A DNA stretch of 64,000 nucleotides from VMCP01 sp964408945. Its GTDB lineage: Bacteria; Bacteroidota; Bacteroidia; NS11-12g; UBA955. Made by a program: the position numbers and the translations under genes. The notes below the pieces were generated by a model, which was given only the letters and a program-made list of their open reading frames with translations, had not been told where the DNA came from and did not search any database. The stretch is taken from the NCBI GenBank assembly GCA_964408945.1, contig CAYPBJ010000004.1, positions 62,001-126,000 on the forward strand. The letters are read 5' to 3'. Positions 26,428 to 35,447 of the stretch are shown piece after piece (position 1 is the stretch's first letter; each line of letters starts with the position of its first letter).

Positions 26428-26474
26428 AGTTTATCATATTATACTTATGCATTTATCAGCATAATGTATAAACT
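26428..26474. promoter_or_regulatory. Imperfect dyad upstream of the XRE regulator
   Basis: TTATGC (26445-26450) and GCATAA (26459-26464) form a perfect inner pair with 8 bases between them. Outer arms AGTTTAT and ATAAACT extend the symmetry to 26428 and 26474. It lies 16-62 bases before the GTG of the regulator and is a candidate self-operator. The rest of the 151-base gap (26413-26563) shows no gene. Confidence 0.4.
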
Positions 26475-26563
26475 GACTTTTTACTTTTTTATTTTGCAAG
26501 GAAATAAGAAAATTTCATTATGACAATAGTAGGACTGAAATTAAAATTAACAATAATGGATTT

Positions 26564-27298
26564 CTAGTTTTTAATTCTATTCTTGCTCAATATGGAATTT
26601 ACGGCCTCTTTGTAATTTTTACCAATGGGCACTTCTACTCCATCTTCAAGTATAATGGTTGAATTTTGAATGGCTTTTATTTTATTCAATGCAATAATAA
26701 AACTCCTGTGAATTCTTATGAATTGATCTTTAGGCAGTCCAGCTTCCATATTTCTCATTGTTTGAAGGGTTACAATTCTTTTATCGGCAGATACCCAGAT
26801 TTTCACGTAATCAGCAAAGGCTTCGATGTGATGAATTTCATTAAAAAAGATTTTTTGAAATTCACCATCAACTTTGACATAAACGTAATCATTTTCCGTA
26901 TTGGCTGGTTCAACGGTAATTGAAGATCTGTACTCGAGATATTCTTCTAATCTCTTTATAGCTTTATTCAATCTATCTGGTGAAATAGGCTTTAGCATAT
27001 AATCTAAAGCTTCAAATTCAAAGGCTTCAGCAGCATAGTCGGAAAATGCTGTTGTAAAAATAACTGCATAAGGCATTGGATATTGACTTTTAACAAAGTC
27101 TAACCCAGTTTCACCCGGCATTTGAATGTCTGTAAAAACAACATCTGGAGAGAGTGATGATAATTGCTCAGATAGACCTTGGGTAGAAGAAAACGTACCC
27201 ACAATTTGAATATTAGAATATGCTTTTAAAAGACTTTCCAATACGGTGATTGCCAATGGTTCATCATCAATGATAACAGCTTTAATTTGATTGTTCAT
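26564..27298 (-). CDS. LytTR-family response regulator
   Basis: 244 residues. An N-terminal receiver domain has acidic pocket residues D11-D12 and the phosphoacceptor D57 in TDIQMPG, with the Lys in YMLKP. A LytTR DNA-binding domain follows from about residue 140 (VKVDGEFQKIFFNEIHHIEAF, IRIHRSFIIALNKI, VPIGKNYKEAV). Phosphorylation by the kinase immediately upstream should drive promoter binding to direct repeats. The gene ends an operon of three (73-residue membrane protein, kinase, regulator). Confidence 0.93.
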   Translation of the reverse strand: MNNQIKAVIIDDEPLAITVLESLLKAYSNIQIVGTFSSTQGLSEQLSSLSPDVVFTDIQMPGETGLDFVKSQYPMPYAVIFTTAFSDYAAEAFEFEALDYMLKPISPDRLNKAIKRLEEYLEYRSSITVEPANTENDYVYVKVDGEFQKIFFNEIHHIEAFADYVKIWVSADKRIVTLQTMRNMEAGLPKDQFIRIHRSFIIALNKIKAIQNSTIILEDGVEVPIGKNYKEAVNSILSKNRIKN

Positions 27299-27299
27299 G

Positions 27300-28343
27300 T
27301 TAAATATTTATTATAAGATCCACACGATACACCCCATCTTTTGCAGATGATTTTAAATCATGTTCGTTAGGATAGATTAAATTAAGTCGTTTTTTTATGT
27401 TTTGCAATCCGATACCCCCTAATTCTTCGTTTTTCTTCGACGGGATAAAAGAATTTTCGATAAGAAATCGGAATCCTTTGGGTGTCTTGTTTGCAAACAA
27501 TCTTATGAATCTATGATCAGGTAGCACAGATTCAGAATGTTTGAATGCATTTTCTACCAAAGTAAGAAATAACATAGGTTCAACTGGTTCATCATTCAAA
27601 TCCTCCTCAATATTGACATCAATTTTAACTTTATCACCCAATCTAAGTCTTTCAATTGAAACATAATCTGCAACGTGAGCCATTTCTTTTTTAACAGATA
27701 CTTTTCCTTGGTTGCTCTCATAAAGAATGTAACGTAGAATATTTGACAATCTTAAAACTACCTCTGGAGCCGCATCTGATTTTGACAAGGTTAGAGCATA
27801 CAAATTGTTCAAAGAATTAAACAAGAAATGTGGGTTAATCTGTGATTTTAAAAATTTCAATTCCGTTTGTAATTGAATTTGCCTAAGGTCTTTATTTATT
27901 TTTTGATCGCCATACCACTGCTTTACTAATTTAAGCACCATAGTTAATATGACCGAAAAAATCACATTTATTACCAGAAACAAGAAAAATGTATCTGACC
28001 AAACGAGATTTTGAAGTTCGGCATTATTAATTACCATGTGAACCAAAATGCTCAGCGGAAAGCATACACTGAGGATTCCCAGGGATAAGCTAATTAGATA
28101 AATCAAATAGTGCCTATTTAGCAGAAACCTTGGAATCAAGAAATCATTATTAAAATATGCAATTACAGCATGCAATACTAAAATACCGTTAGCAATGATA
28201 AAGGACTCAAAAGAATTCACCCCAAGGGGCAAAACAAAGCTATAAATCCATGCATATGAAGTCCAAAACAATAGATGGTCTAACTTCCAACTCAGAAAGT
28301 TATGTTCAAGTCTTTGGAGGTATGTTTTTTGAGGATTTGGCAA
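27300..28343 (-). CDS. LytS-type sensor histidine kinase
   Basis: 347 residues. Four membrane helices within about residues 20-150, then a His_kinase (PF06580) domain in which H172 lies in the sequence QINPHFLFNSLNNLYAL, the phosphorylated box. The HATPase domain reads MLFLTLVENAFKHSE and LENSF/GGIGLQNIKKRL. No periplasmic sensing domain of any size is visible, so the signal may be sensed in the membrane. It starts 4 bases after the stop of the small membrane protein and ends 1 base before the regulator. Confidence 0.92.
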   Translation of the reverse strand: MPNPQKTYLQRLEHNFLSWKLDHLLFWTSYAWIYSFVLPLGVNSFESFIIANGILVLHAVIAYFNNDFLIPRFLLNRHYLIYLISLSLGILSVCFPLSILVHMVINNAELQNLVWSDTFFLFLVINVIFSVILTMVLKLVKQWYGDQKINKDLRQIQLQTELKFLKSQINPHFLFNSLNNLYALTLSKSDAAPEVVLRLSNILRYILYESNQGKVSVKKEMAHVADYVSIERLRLGDKVKIDVNIEEDLNDEPVEPMLFLTLVENAFKHSESVLPDHRFIRLFANKTPKGFRFLIENSFIPSKKNEELGGIGLQNIKKRLNLIYPNEHDLKSSAKDGVYRVDLIINI

Positions 28344-28347
28344 ACGA

Positions 28348-28569
28348 TTAATTACCGATGTTTCTAAACAATTCTAAACCAATGTTTAAAATTCTTTCGG
28401 TATTTAAAATTCTTGTACTAGAATGAGCCGCTGAATGCAGAAAATCTAATGAAAATAACTTTGGAGTGTTGCTTTCTGCAAAATAATAACTAGCTGCAAT
28501 GTAACCGACCAAATTAATGACAAGCAGGCCGATCAATATGATGATTTTCTTATTTACTTTCTGTGCCAT
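28348..28569 (-). CDS. Small single-span membrane protein before a LytTR two-component pair
   Basis: 73 residues. A positive N-terminus (MAQKVNKK), one membrane helix (about residues 9-28, IIILIGLLVINLVGYIAASYY), then a 45-residue tail with alternating Ser, Asn, Leu, predicted to be outside the cytoplasm. I do not recognise the family. The spacing of 4 bases to the kinase makes co-expression likely; it might be a signal partner, but nothing proves this. The gap upstream (28570-28636) holds no recognisable promoter. Confidence 0.6.
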   Translation of the reverse strand: MAQKVNKKIIILIGLLVINLVGYIAASYYFAESNTPKLFSLDFLHSAAHSSTRILNTERILNIGLELFRNIGN

Positions 28570-28636
28570 AATTTAAATATCTAATATCAATATTTATGCC
28601 AATTGAGTGTTAGACGTATTTAAGTGACAAAATGTT

Positions 28637-30517
28637 TCATTTAAGGTTAAAAAAATCATTCACAATAACTGTTGATAAGTTCAAAATGCTAGAATCTTCT
28701 TTATTTAATGGCTTTTCAGCATCAATTGACACTTTGTCAGTCCCTAGCCAAAAAACACCTTCGTCATTTATTAATCCCGTAACTCCAGGTATATTAAACC
28801 AAGCAAATCTTGGGTGATTTGCCTCAAGCGCAGGTCTAGAATATCTAAGTAAACTCCGATTGCCTTTTGGAAATAACTTTTCATTTCTAATTTCATTTTG
28901 GCTCCATCCCATCAGATGAAACATCGTTGAATATATATCTGTTTGAGAAATCGTATAATCAATTCTCTTATTTCTAAATGTTGACTTTAACGCTCCACCT
29001 GCGAAAATAATTGGAATATGAAAAAAGTCCTTTTGTCCAAAGTTGGTTTGTTGTGAACCCAAATTCTTTCCATGGTCAGAAACTAGCACAACCAGTGTAT
29101 TTTGATATTTATTTGATTTTTTTATTTTACGAAAAAACTCTCCCAATTCATGATCCAAATACTTTGCCGTTCTAATCATCTTTTGCTTATCTGAGCCCCT
29201 ATTATTAGGCACCGCATCATACGGATCGTGCGTACTGAGTGTCAATAAACTAATAAATTGTGGATTTTCATTATTAGAAGATGTCAAAAATCGTTTTGAA
29301 ATTACTTGCAGCATATCAGCATCTTGAATTCCCCAGCTGCCTAAATTGTATTTAGTTTTAGTTGATAATGAATTCAGATCGTGAATTTCATCAATTCCAG
29401 ATTGTTCAAAGTAATATCTCTGATTTGCAAAATGAAGATCAGAACCGTAGTAAAATGAAGTATGATAATTCAGTGATTTCAAATCTGAAATTATATTTGG
29501 CAATTGTGATGATTTCTCCGGAAACGCCAACATTCCTTGCCAAGGATGTCCAGGCCAACCACTAAAAATTGAAACTAAACCTTTATCAGTTCTATCGCCC
29601 GTGGCATATGCATGGGTAAACGCTAGTCCCTCTTGCGCAATATGATCTAAATTCGGTGTGACTGCAGCGATTTTTCCATTAAAAAAATGAGATAATTCTG
29701 CAGAAAGTCCTTCTAAAACTATCAGGATGATGTGCGGACTAGTTTTCTGTAATTTAATTGAATCATTTTCTGATTTTGGAAATAATTTATAATAGTAAGT
29801 TGTATCAAAAAAACTTGAATCTTTGAAATGCGATACATCGGGAATTTGATTTCCTTGAATCAGAGAATACATGAAATTCCAACTGCTATTTAAAGCAAGC
29901 TGATTTTCAAAATTCGTATTGAAGCGCATTGCATTTTCAATGGTTAGTGGACTTTTTCCTAATCCACCCCTGGCGGTAATAGCAAGAAACGCACATAAAA
30001 TAACTATTTTAAATGGCGCAGACTTATACTCTGGGTATATAAGTTTAGATAATTTAGAGTATCCCCAATATGCAAATCCGAAAACCAAAAAGATTACAAT
30101 CACTAAGATAATCCAATTAGCAAAACTCAACGAAGCAAATGCTTCAGATGGATTCTTCAGGTAAAATAGTGCCTGAGAATTGATTCTACTGCCCCATTGT
30201 CGCAATAAAATGAAGTCAGCAAAGTTGGTCGAAACTGTTATTAAAAACCATGAAAATAAAGCTAACTTCTCGCCTAATTTCCCTGAAATTAAACCAATCA
30301 TCAAAATAAGGATTAAGCCATAAGAACTCCATGAAATATCTTGCAATAATCCAGAATACCAAATTTCACCTAATCTAACGTCTTGAAACGACAGGCTCAC
30401 CGCTATTCTCAAAATGCCTTGAATTACAATAAAAACAATCCACAGTGTACCATAAAACAAGAAAAACCTACTCGAAAGCAGGTTTTTCTTTAGTGATTTG
30501 ATCAGGTGTGATAACAT
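28637..30517 (-). CDS. LtaS-type sulfatase/phosphoglycerol transferase-like protein
   Basis: 626 residues. Five N-terminal membrane helices (about 15-215) precede an alkaline-phosphatase/sulfatase-fold extracytoplasmic domain. The nucleophile is predicted at T310 in GDRTDKG, the residue used by lipoteichoic acid synthase. VLVSDHGKNLG supplies metal ligands. Gram-negative homologues transfer phosphoglycerol or phosphoethanolamine to glycans or lipids, but the target here is unknown. The start codon overlaps the previous stop by one base, and a perfect 11-base hairpin sits at 30459-30490, within the first 20 codons. Confidence 0.85.
   Translation of the reverse strand: MLSHLIKSLKKNLLSSRFFLFYGTLWIVFIVIQGILRIAVSLSFQDVRLGEIWYSGLLQDISWSSYGLILILMIGLISGKLGEKLALFSWFLITVSTNFADFILLRQWGSRINSQALFYLKNPSEAFASLSFANWIILVIVIFLVFGFAYWGYSKLSKLIYPEYKSAPFKIVILCAFLAITARGGLGKSPLTIENAMRFNTNFENQLALNSSWNFMYSLIQGNQIPDVSHFKDSSFFDTTYYYKLFPKSENDSIKLQKTSPHIILIVLEGLSAELSHFFNGKIAAVTPNLDHIAQEGLAFTHAYATGDRTDKGLVSIFSGWPGHPWQGMLAFPEKSSQLPNIISDLKSLNYHTSFYYGSDLHFANQRYYFEQSGIDEIHDLNSLSTKTKYNLGSWGIQDADMLQVISKRFLTSSNNENPQFISLLTLSTHDPYDAVPNNRGSDKQKMIRTAKYLDHELGEFFRKIKKSNKYQNTLVVLVSDHGKNLGSQQTNFGQKDFFHIPIIFAGGALKSTFRNKRIDYTISQTDIYSTMFHLMGWSQNEIRNEKLFPKGNRSLLRYSRPALEANHPRFAWFNIPGVTGLINDEGVFWLGTDKVSIDAEKPLNKEDSSILNLSTVIVNDFFNLK
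30459..30490 (-). terminator. Perfect hairpin inside the start of the LtaS-like gene (possible terminator/attenuator)
   Basis: On the minus strand AAGAAAAACCT is followed by a 10-base loop, CTTTCGAG-like in its core, then AGGTTTTTCTT and further T-rich sequence. The arms are exact complements. The hairpin begins 27 bases after the stop of the upstream T9SS-cargo gene and would end transcripts before most of the LtaS-like gene, yet it also encodes residues KKNLLSSRFFL of that protein. Confidence 0.45.
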
Positions 30518-32358
30518 TAATCAATGACGATTATTTTTCCAAGTGACCAACGATTTTCGTTGTTATGCACCGAAATATAGTAGGCACCGGGATTTAATAC
30601 AAATTGAGCATTTGTAGTGTTCAATACATTACGACCTGTAGCATCATACACTGTTATTATTGAAGATTCAGGTAATCCATCAATGTTCACAATTCCATCG
30701 CTTGGATTTGGATATAATTTCAATGAGATTGGCTGTTGAAGATCATTCATTACTGAAGTTAAAACCACTTGGATGTAGGATGTTTTTGTGACAGAATGAC
30801 TTCCAAATGAATTGCTTGCATCTAATTTAACCGTATACTGGCCTGTTTGAGTGAATTTTAATTGTGGGTTCCTAGATGTAAGTGTTGTTGAATTTTGCAA
30901 TAAGTATGTGTTAGGAGTGATTGTCCAAGTGTAAGATGTAGGATTGTTCGCTGTTAAATCAACAAGAGTGATGTTCTCATTAACCATTGGCTTGGTTTTG
31001 GTCGCTGTAAAATCAACAACAGGTTTTGCTGTGCTGTTAGTTGAAACATTGATATAGTTATTCTTCAATTCTTCGTCAGAAGAGGATGAATTACTTGCTT
31101 TCAATTTTACTGAATAAGAACCAGCAGAGTTAAACGAAACATAGATTATTGAATCGGTCAATTTGGATCCTGCTTGCAAGGTATATGTAGATGGAGTGAT
31201 TTCCCAATTTAAACTTGTAGCATATTCAGTAGAACTTTTTATAGAAATGGTTTGATCAACAATGGGTGAAGTGTTGTTAGCAGAAAAAGAGGAGTTAACA
31301 CTTAAAAGCAAAGGAACTCTTCGAATAACATTATTATAATGATCAGGAATGTAAAAACTCTTTTGGGCCTTCATATATGCAAAATGATACATTCGACCAA
31401 AGCGCGCAATTGAAATGTCGCCGTTAACATATCCAGATGTCCCTTCTTTCCCCGTATACACAGTGAGTTTTCCATTGACATACATTTTTATGCACTGTGC
31501 TTCCAGAATATAAATGACATTTTCAACTTTAATTACATCCAATGGATAATCCAATCCTTGAGAAATAATAGTGGTAACTTCACCGGTGAATGTATTTACT
31601 CTTCGAATTGCTTTATTGTTTCTATCTGCAACCAATAAAAAAGAATCACTTTCAAGTCCAATGCCGGAAGGATATGAAAATTGAGCATTTGAACCAGTTC
31701 CATTTTTGAAACCTAAAGAACCGTTACCAGCTACGGTTGATACATTGCTTCCATTGATCAATCGGATGGCATGATTATCAAAGTCACAAACAAAAAGTCT
31801 GCCCTTAGAATCAAATTCCAAATCTTCTGGAGAAGCAAATTCTGCATCACTTAGAGCACCGTCTTTATATCCTCCAAGAAAAGAAACCTTTCCTGTCATG
31901 GTAGACCAAACGGCCTCATTAGATGAGTTTACAAATCTCATTCCTTTTCTAATCAGGCAATTATTTTTATCTGCAATATAAATATCATTGGTTTTGGGAT
32001 GAACTGCACAACCTGCTGGCGTTGAAAACCTAGAAATTAAACCTGTTCCATCGGTGCTTCCAAGGGCTTGGAAATCAGTTGGATCCCCCCTGAATCCTCC
32101 TCTATTTCTAGAGATATTACCAATAATTAGCATCACATTGTGCTCATCGGTGATATAGATTCTATTGTTTGTATCTATAGCTACACCCAGTGGTCTACTG
32201 AAATATTCTTGCGTAACATCATTGGCTGCTGTAGCATTAAACTTGGCCGAATCAGTATATTGGATACCAGCAATAGTTGAGACGGTTTGAGCTTTTAATT
32301 CGAAAATCGAAATAGTCAAACCCAATAAAAGGCCCGTGTAAAGAAAAGATCTTTGCAT
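30517..32358 (-). CDS. Secreted NHL-repeat/PKD protein with T9SS type A sorting tail
   Basis: 613 residues. A signal peptide (MQRSFLYTGLLLGLTISIFELKA) is followed by NHL-type beta-propeller repeats (about 40-340, units such as RPLGVAIDTNNRIYITDE and PEDLEFDSKGRLFVCDFDNHAIR), then two PKD-like domains (about 345-530, YSVKLKASNSS and YTVKLDASNSFG), then the T9SS C-terminal domain: LKLYPNPSDGIVNIDG and YDATGRNV. It should be exported through the type IX system to the cell surface. Function is unknown, perhaps binding. It ends one base into the start of the LtaS-like gene. Confidence 0.85.
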   Translation of the reverse strand: MQRSFLYTGLLLGLTISIFELKAQTVSTIAGIQYTDSAKFNATAANDVTQEYFSRPLGVAIDTNNRIYITDEHNVMLIIGNISRNRGGFRGDPTDFQALGSTDGTGLISRFSTPAGCAVHPKTNDIYIADKNNCLIRKGMRFVNSSNEAVWSTMTGKVSFLGGYKDGALSDAEFASPEDLEFDSKGRLFVCDFDNHAIRLINGSNVSTVAGNGSLGFKNGTGSNAQFSYPSGIGLESDSFLLVADRNNKAIRRVNTFTGEVTTIISQGLDYPLDVIKVENVIYILEAQCIKMYVNGKLTVYTGKEGTSGYVNGDISIARFGRMYHFAYMKAQKSFYIPDHYNNVIRRVPLLLSVNSSFSANNTSPIVDQTISIKSSTEYATSLNWEITPSTYTLQAGSKLTDSIIYVSFNSAGSYSVKLKASNSSSSDEELKNNYINVSTNSTAKPVVDFTATKTKPMVNENITLVDLTANNPTSYTWTITPNTYLLQNSTTLTSRNPQLKFTQTGQYTVKLDASNSFGSHSVTKTSYIQVVLTSVMNDLQQPISLKLYPNPSDGIVNIDGLPESSIITVYDATGRNVLNTTNAQFVLNPGAYYISVHNNENRWSLGKIIVID

Positions 32359-32382
32359 GAGCCGAAATAAATTAATAATTGT

Positions 32383-33339
32383 TTAATTCTCTAAACTACT
32401 TATCCCCAATAAGATGCTTTGTTCAATTTTGTTGTAAATATCTGAATACGAACGTTTTTCCAAGTCCTTACCAATCATGGCTTTGTATAATTCTAAATAT
32501 CTTGAAGAAATGTTAACCAACCATTCGTCGGTCATCGTTGGAATTAATTGGCCTTCAAGTCCTTGAAAACCATTTTCCATGAGCCATTCTCTAACAAATT
32601 CTTTAGATAACTGTTTTTGGGGTTTTCCTTCAGCTTGGAGTTGATCGTAAGAATCAATGTAGAAAAATCGGCTACTATCAGGTGTGTGAATTTCATCAAT
32701 CAACATGGGTTCGCCGTCTTTAATCCCAAATTCATATTTAGTATCAACCAATATTAAACCTTGCTTTTGGGCATATTGAGTACCAAAGTTGAAAAGTTCA
32801 ATTGATTTTTGATACAGATAATCAAGATGCTCTTTGGAAATGATATTTTTAGCCAATATTTCATCATAAGATGTGTCCTCGTCGTGCCCAGAAGTGGCTT
32901 TTGTTGCTGGAGTTATGATGGGGTTAGGCAATCTATCATTTTCTTTTAATCCTTCAGGAAGAGAAACTCCGCAAAGAACTCTTCCTCCAGACTTATAAAC
33001 CCTCCAAGCATGCCCGGTTAGATAATTTCTCACAACAAATTCAATAGGAATTGCATTACATTTCCAACCCATGGTAACATGTGGATCTGGGTTTGAGATT
33101 TTCCAATTGGGTATTATATGAGAAGTTAAATCTAAAAATAAGTTTGCAACCTGGGTTAACACTTGCCCTTTAAACGGAATACTTTTAGGTAGAACATGGT
33201 CAAATGCTGAAATACGATCTGTTGCAACAATTACGAGTTTATCATTTCCAATACCATATACATCTCTTACTTTTCCTCGATAAAAAGATGTTTGATTTGG
33301 AAAATAGAAATTGGTAGATGTAAGTGATTGTGTTTCCAT
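32383..33339 (-). CDS. purC: Phosphoribosylaminoimidazole-succinocarboxamide synthase
   Basis: 318 residues, the long form of PurC also found in fungi and many Bacteroidota. ATP/substrate motifs: YRGKVRDVYGIGNDKLVIVATDRISAFDHVLP, EFVVRNYLTGHAWRVY, ATKATSGHDED (substrate loop) and LVDTKYEFGIKDGEPMLIDEIHTPDSSRF. It joins aspartate to carboxyaminoimidazole ribotide in purine synthesis. It starts 3 bases after the phoH stop (33343) and is probably co-transcribed with phoH. Confidence 0.95.
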   Translation of the reverse strand: METQSLTSTNFYFPNQTSFYRGKVRDVYGIGNDKLVIVATDRISAFDHVLPKSIPFKGQVLTQVANLFLDLTSHIIPNWKISNPDPHVTMGWKCNAIPIEFVVRNYLTGHAWRVYKSGGRVLCGVSLPEGLKENDRLPNPIITPATKATSGHDEDTSYDEILAKNIISKEHLDYLYQKSIELFNFGTQYAQKQGLILVDTKYEFGIKDGEPMLIDEIHTPDSSRFFYIDSYDQLQAEGKPQKQLSKEFVREWLMENGFQGLEGQLIPTMTDEWLVNISSRYLELYKAMIGKDLEKRSYSDIYNKIEQSILLGISSLEN

Positions 33340-33342
33340 TGA

Positions 33343-34299
33343 TTATTGATTTTGATCCTCAGATTTTTCGTATGCTTTAATAATTTCTCGGACTAATTTG
33401 TGTCTAACTACGTCAGATGTATCAAGTTCAATGATACTAATTCCTTCAATATTAGTTAAAATTCTTAAAGCTTTGAATAATCCGCTCATTTGCTTTTTGG
33501 GTAAATCTATTTGACTCATATCACCAGTAATGATCATTTTAGCATTGGGTCCCATTCTGGTTAAAAACATTTTTAATTGAAGTTCTGTAGCATTTTGGGC
33601 TTCATCTAAAATAACAAAACAATTATCTAACGTTCTCCCTCTCATGAAGGCAAGCGGAGCAATTTCGACGGTTCGGCTTTCAATCATACTTTTGAGTTTA
33701 TCTAAAGGAATCATATCCTCAAGCGCATCATAAAGTGGCCTCAAATATGGATCGATTTTTTCCTTTAAATCACCGGGCAGAAAACCGAGGTTTTCACCAG
33801 CTTCAACAGCCGGCCTAGTGAGAATGATCTTTCTAATTTCTCTATTTTTTAGCGCCAACACTGCCAATGCCACAGCTGTGTAGGTTTTACCAGTGCCTGC
33901 TGGTCCAATGGCAAAAAGTACATCGTTTGATTTACACGCATCGAGCATTTTTCGTTGATTGCGCGTTTTAGCCTTGATTTTTTGTCCACGAGTTCCGATA
34001 AATAATACATCATCGTTTAGTTCACGGGCTTCTGGCTCTGTGCCTTCGGGGATTTCCAAAGCATCTGAGATGGTTCTCTCATTTAACTCTCCTGTGTTGA
34101 TGTACAATTTTTCTAACACTCCCATCCCACTTCTGAAATTAACAAGGCTTTCTTGGTCGCCAAACACCTTGATTTCATCTCCTCTAGCTACAAATTGAAG
34201 CTTGGGATATTTTGATTTTATGAGATTCAAATGTTGATTATTTGGCCCATAAAACAACTGTGGGTTGATAATTTCGAGGGTATAGATTAACTCCGTCAA
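33343..34299 (-). CDS. PhoH-like ATPase
   Basis: About 318 residues if it starts at the TTG at 34299 (reading LTELIYTLEIINPQLFYG), a typical length; the frame extends to 34365 but that would run across the start of the divergent gene. P-loop NTPase: GPAGTGKTY, then LTRPAVEAGENLGFLPGD, MRGRTLDNCFVILDEAQN (Walker B region) and MIITGDMSQIDLP. PhoH proteins are ATP-dependent RNA-linked factors, often near ybeY. A TATATTTG element at 34320-34327 on the minus strand could be its promoter -7 box. Confidence 0.88.
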   Translation of the reverse strand: MTELIYTLEIINPQLFYGPNNQHLNLIKSKYPKLQFVARGDEIKVFGDQESLVNFRSGMGVLEKLYINTGELNERTISDALEIPEGTEPEARELNDDVLFIGTRGQKIKAKTRNQRKMLDACKSNDVLFAIGPAGTGKTYTAVALAVLALKNREIRKIILTRPAVEAGENLGFLPGDLKEKIDPYLRPLYDALEDMIPLDKLKSMIESRTVEIAPLAFMRGRTLDNCFVILDEAQNATELQLKMFLTRMGPNAKMIITGDMSQIDLPKKQMSGLFKALRILTNIEGISIIELDTSDVVRHKLVREIIKAYEKSEDQNQ

Positions 34300-34326
34300 A
34301 CTGTTTTGGATTATTTTTACAAATAT

Positions 34327-35133
34327 ATGGAAAGCGCCCATGGAAATAAGCCAAAAATCATACATTATTGGTCTGACAACCGGTTTGATTCGGTCGATTT
34401 CACCATTGCACAGTCTAAATTATTTTCCAATTTTAGCGAATATTCGATAGCATTAAGTCCATCAGATATCAAAAAAGGACACTCTGTGTACCAAAGTGTG
34501 GTATTACGCCAATTTATGAATGAATTTCCTTACGGAACCATTCACATCTGCAATCTTTCATTTATTGCCATTCAAACAAAACGTTATATCATTGCTAAAT
34601 ACAACCATCAACTATTTTTAGGACCAGACAATGGATTTTTCTATTTGGCCTTTCCTCAAGATGATGTTTCTTATTATATCATTCCAACACAAGGAATTCA
34701 ATTACCCATAAAAGCATTGACAGATATTTATATTCCTGCAGTTAAACGTATTCTAGATAATAACCTTTTTGATATTATTGACACCGTTTATGAGCCCAAG
34801 GTACACATGGTCAAGCCATTAGCATTAAATCCTACCATCGCAGGAAATACCATCAGATTAACTTGTACCTATGTTGACAACGGCGGCAATGCATTTTTTA
34901 ACATTCATAAATCTGAATTCTACGAATTATGTAATAATAGGAAATTCAGAATTAAAACCCTTTTTGAAACCTTTGATCGTATTTCAACTGACTATGATGA
35001 CGTTCCTGAAGGGCAAATATTGTGTTTATTTGGAAATGGAGATATATTTCAAATTGCACAAAATGCCGGAAATGTAGCTCATGCCCTTGCAATTGAACCG
35101 AATTCCCAGATAATTGTAGAATTTTTAGATTAA
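34327..35133 (+). CDS. SAM-hydroxide adenosyltransferase (DUF62/fluorinase-like) family, divergent
   Basis: About 268 residues from the ATG at 34327; a TTG at 34306 is the alternative. The family signs that survive are the second-strand G99-P-D-N-G103 (usual PDNG) and the C-terminal-domain segments VDNGGNAFFNI (usual DxFGNxxTN) and GDIFQIAQNAGNVAHAL (the Asn/Gly/Ala loop). The N-terminal TDYG-like strand reads YWSDNRF, and the VDPGVG motif that carries the water-activating Asp is replaced by ICNLSFIA. It may have lost SAM hydrolysis. Its start region abuts the divergent phoH start. Confidence 0.6.
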   Translation: MESAHGNKPKIIHYWSDNRFDSVDFTIAQSKLFSNFSEYSIALSPSDIKKGHSVYQSVVLRQFMNEFPYGTIHICNLSFIAIQTKRYIIAKYNHQLFLGPDNGFFYLAFPQDDVSYYIIPTQGIQLPIKALTDIYIPAVKRILDNNLFDIIDTVYEPKVHMVKPLALNPTIAGNTIRLTCTYVDNGGNAFFNIHKSEFYELCNNRKFRIKTLFETFDRISTDYDDVPEGQILCLFGNGDIFQIAQNAGNVAHALAIEPNSQIIVEFLD

Positions 35134-35137
35134 ATAT

Positions 35138-35437
35138 ATGAGCGAAATACAACGTCTTGTGAGAATGAGTTTCCAAACTGATCACATTTCCGATTTTATG
35201 GAAGTATTTGAAGATTCTAAAGAGAAAATAAGGAATTTCCCTGGTTGTTTAGCGCTCAATTTAATTGTAGATGTTGAAGACCCAAGTATCATTTACACGT
35301 CAAGTATTTGGCGAGCCATTGAAGATTTGGAAAATTACAGAAATAGCGAACTATTCATCCAAACTTGGAGAAAAACCAAAATCCATTTTAAGGAAAAGGC
35401 TCAGACCAGTACGTTTAACGTGATTTACCGATTATAA
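35138..35437 (+). CDS. Antibiotic-biosynthesis-monooxygenase (ABM) domain protein
   Basis: 99 residues, one ABM dimeric alpha/beta-barrel domain (ferredoxin-like): VRMSFQTDHISDFMEVFEDSKEKIRNFPGCLALNLIVDVEDPS followed by FIQTWRK. Small stand-alone ABM proteins act as quinol monooxygenases, haem-degrading enzymes or unknown stress proteins; none of the haem-site residues can be assigned by eye. It starts 4 bases after the previous gene. Convergent with the GlcD-like gene, 10 bases apart. Confidence 0.8.
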   Translation: MSEIQRLVRMSFQTDHISDFMEVFEDSKEKIRNFPGCLALNLIVDVEDPSIIYTSSIWRAIEDLENYRNSELFIQTWRKTKIHFKEKAQTSTFNVIYRL

Positions 35438-35447
35438 CTAGGTTTTC

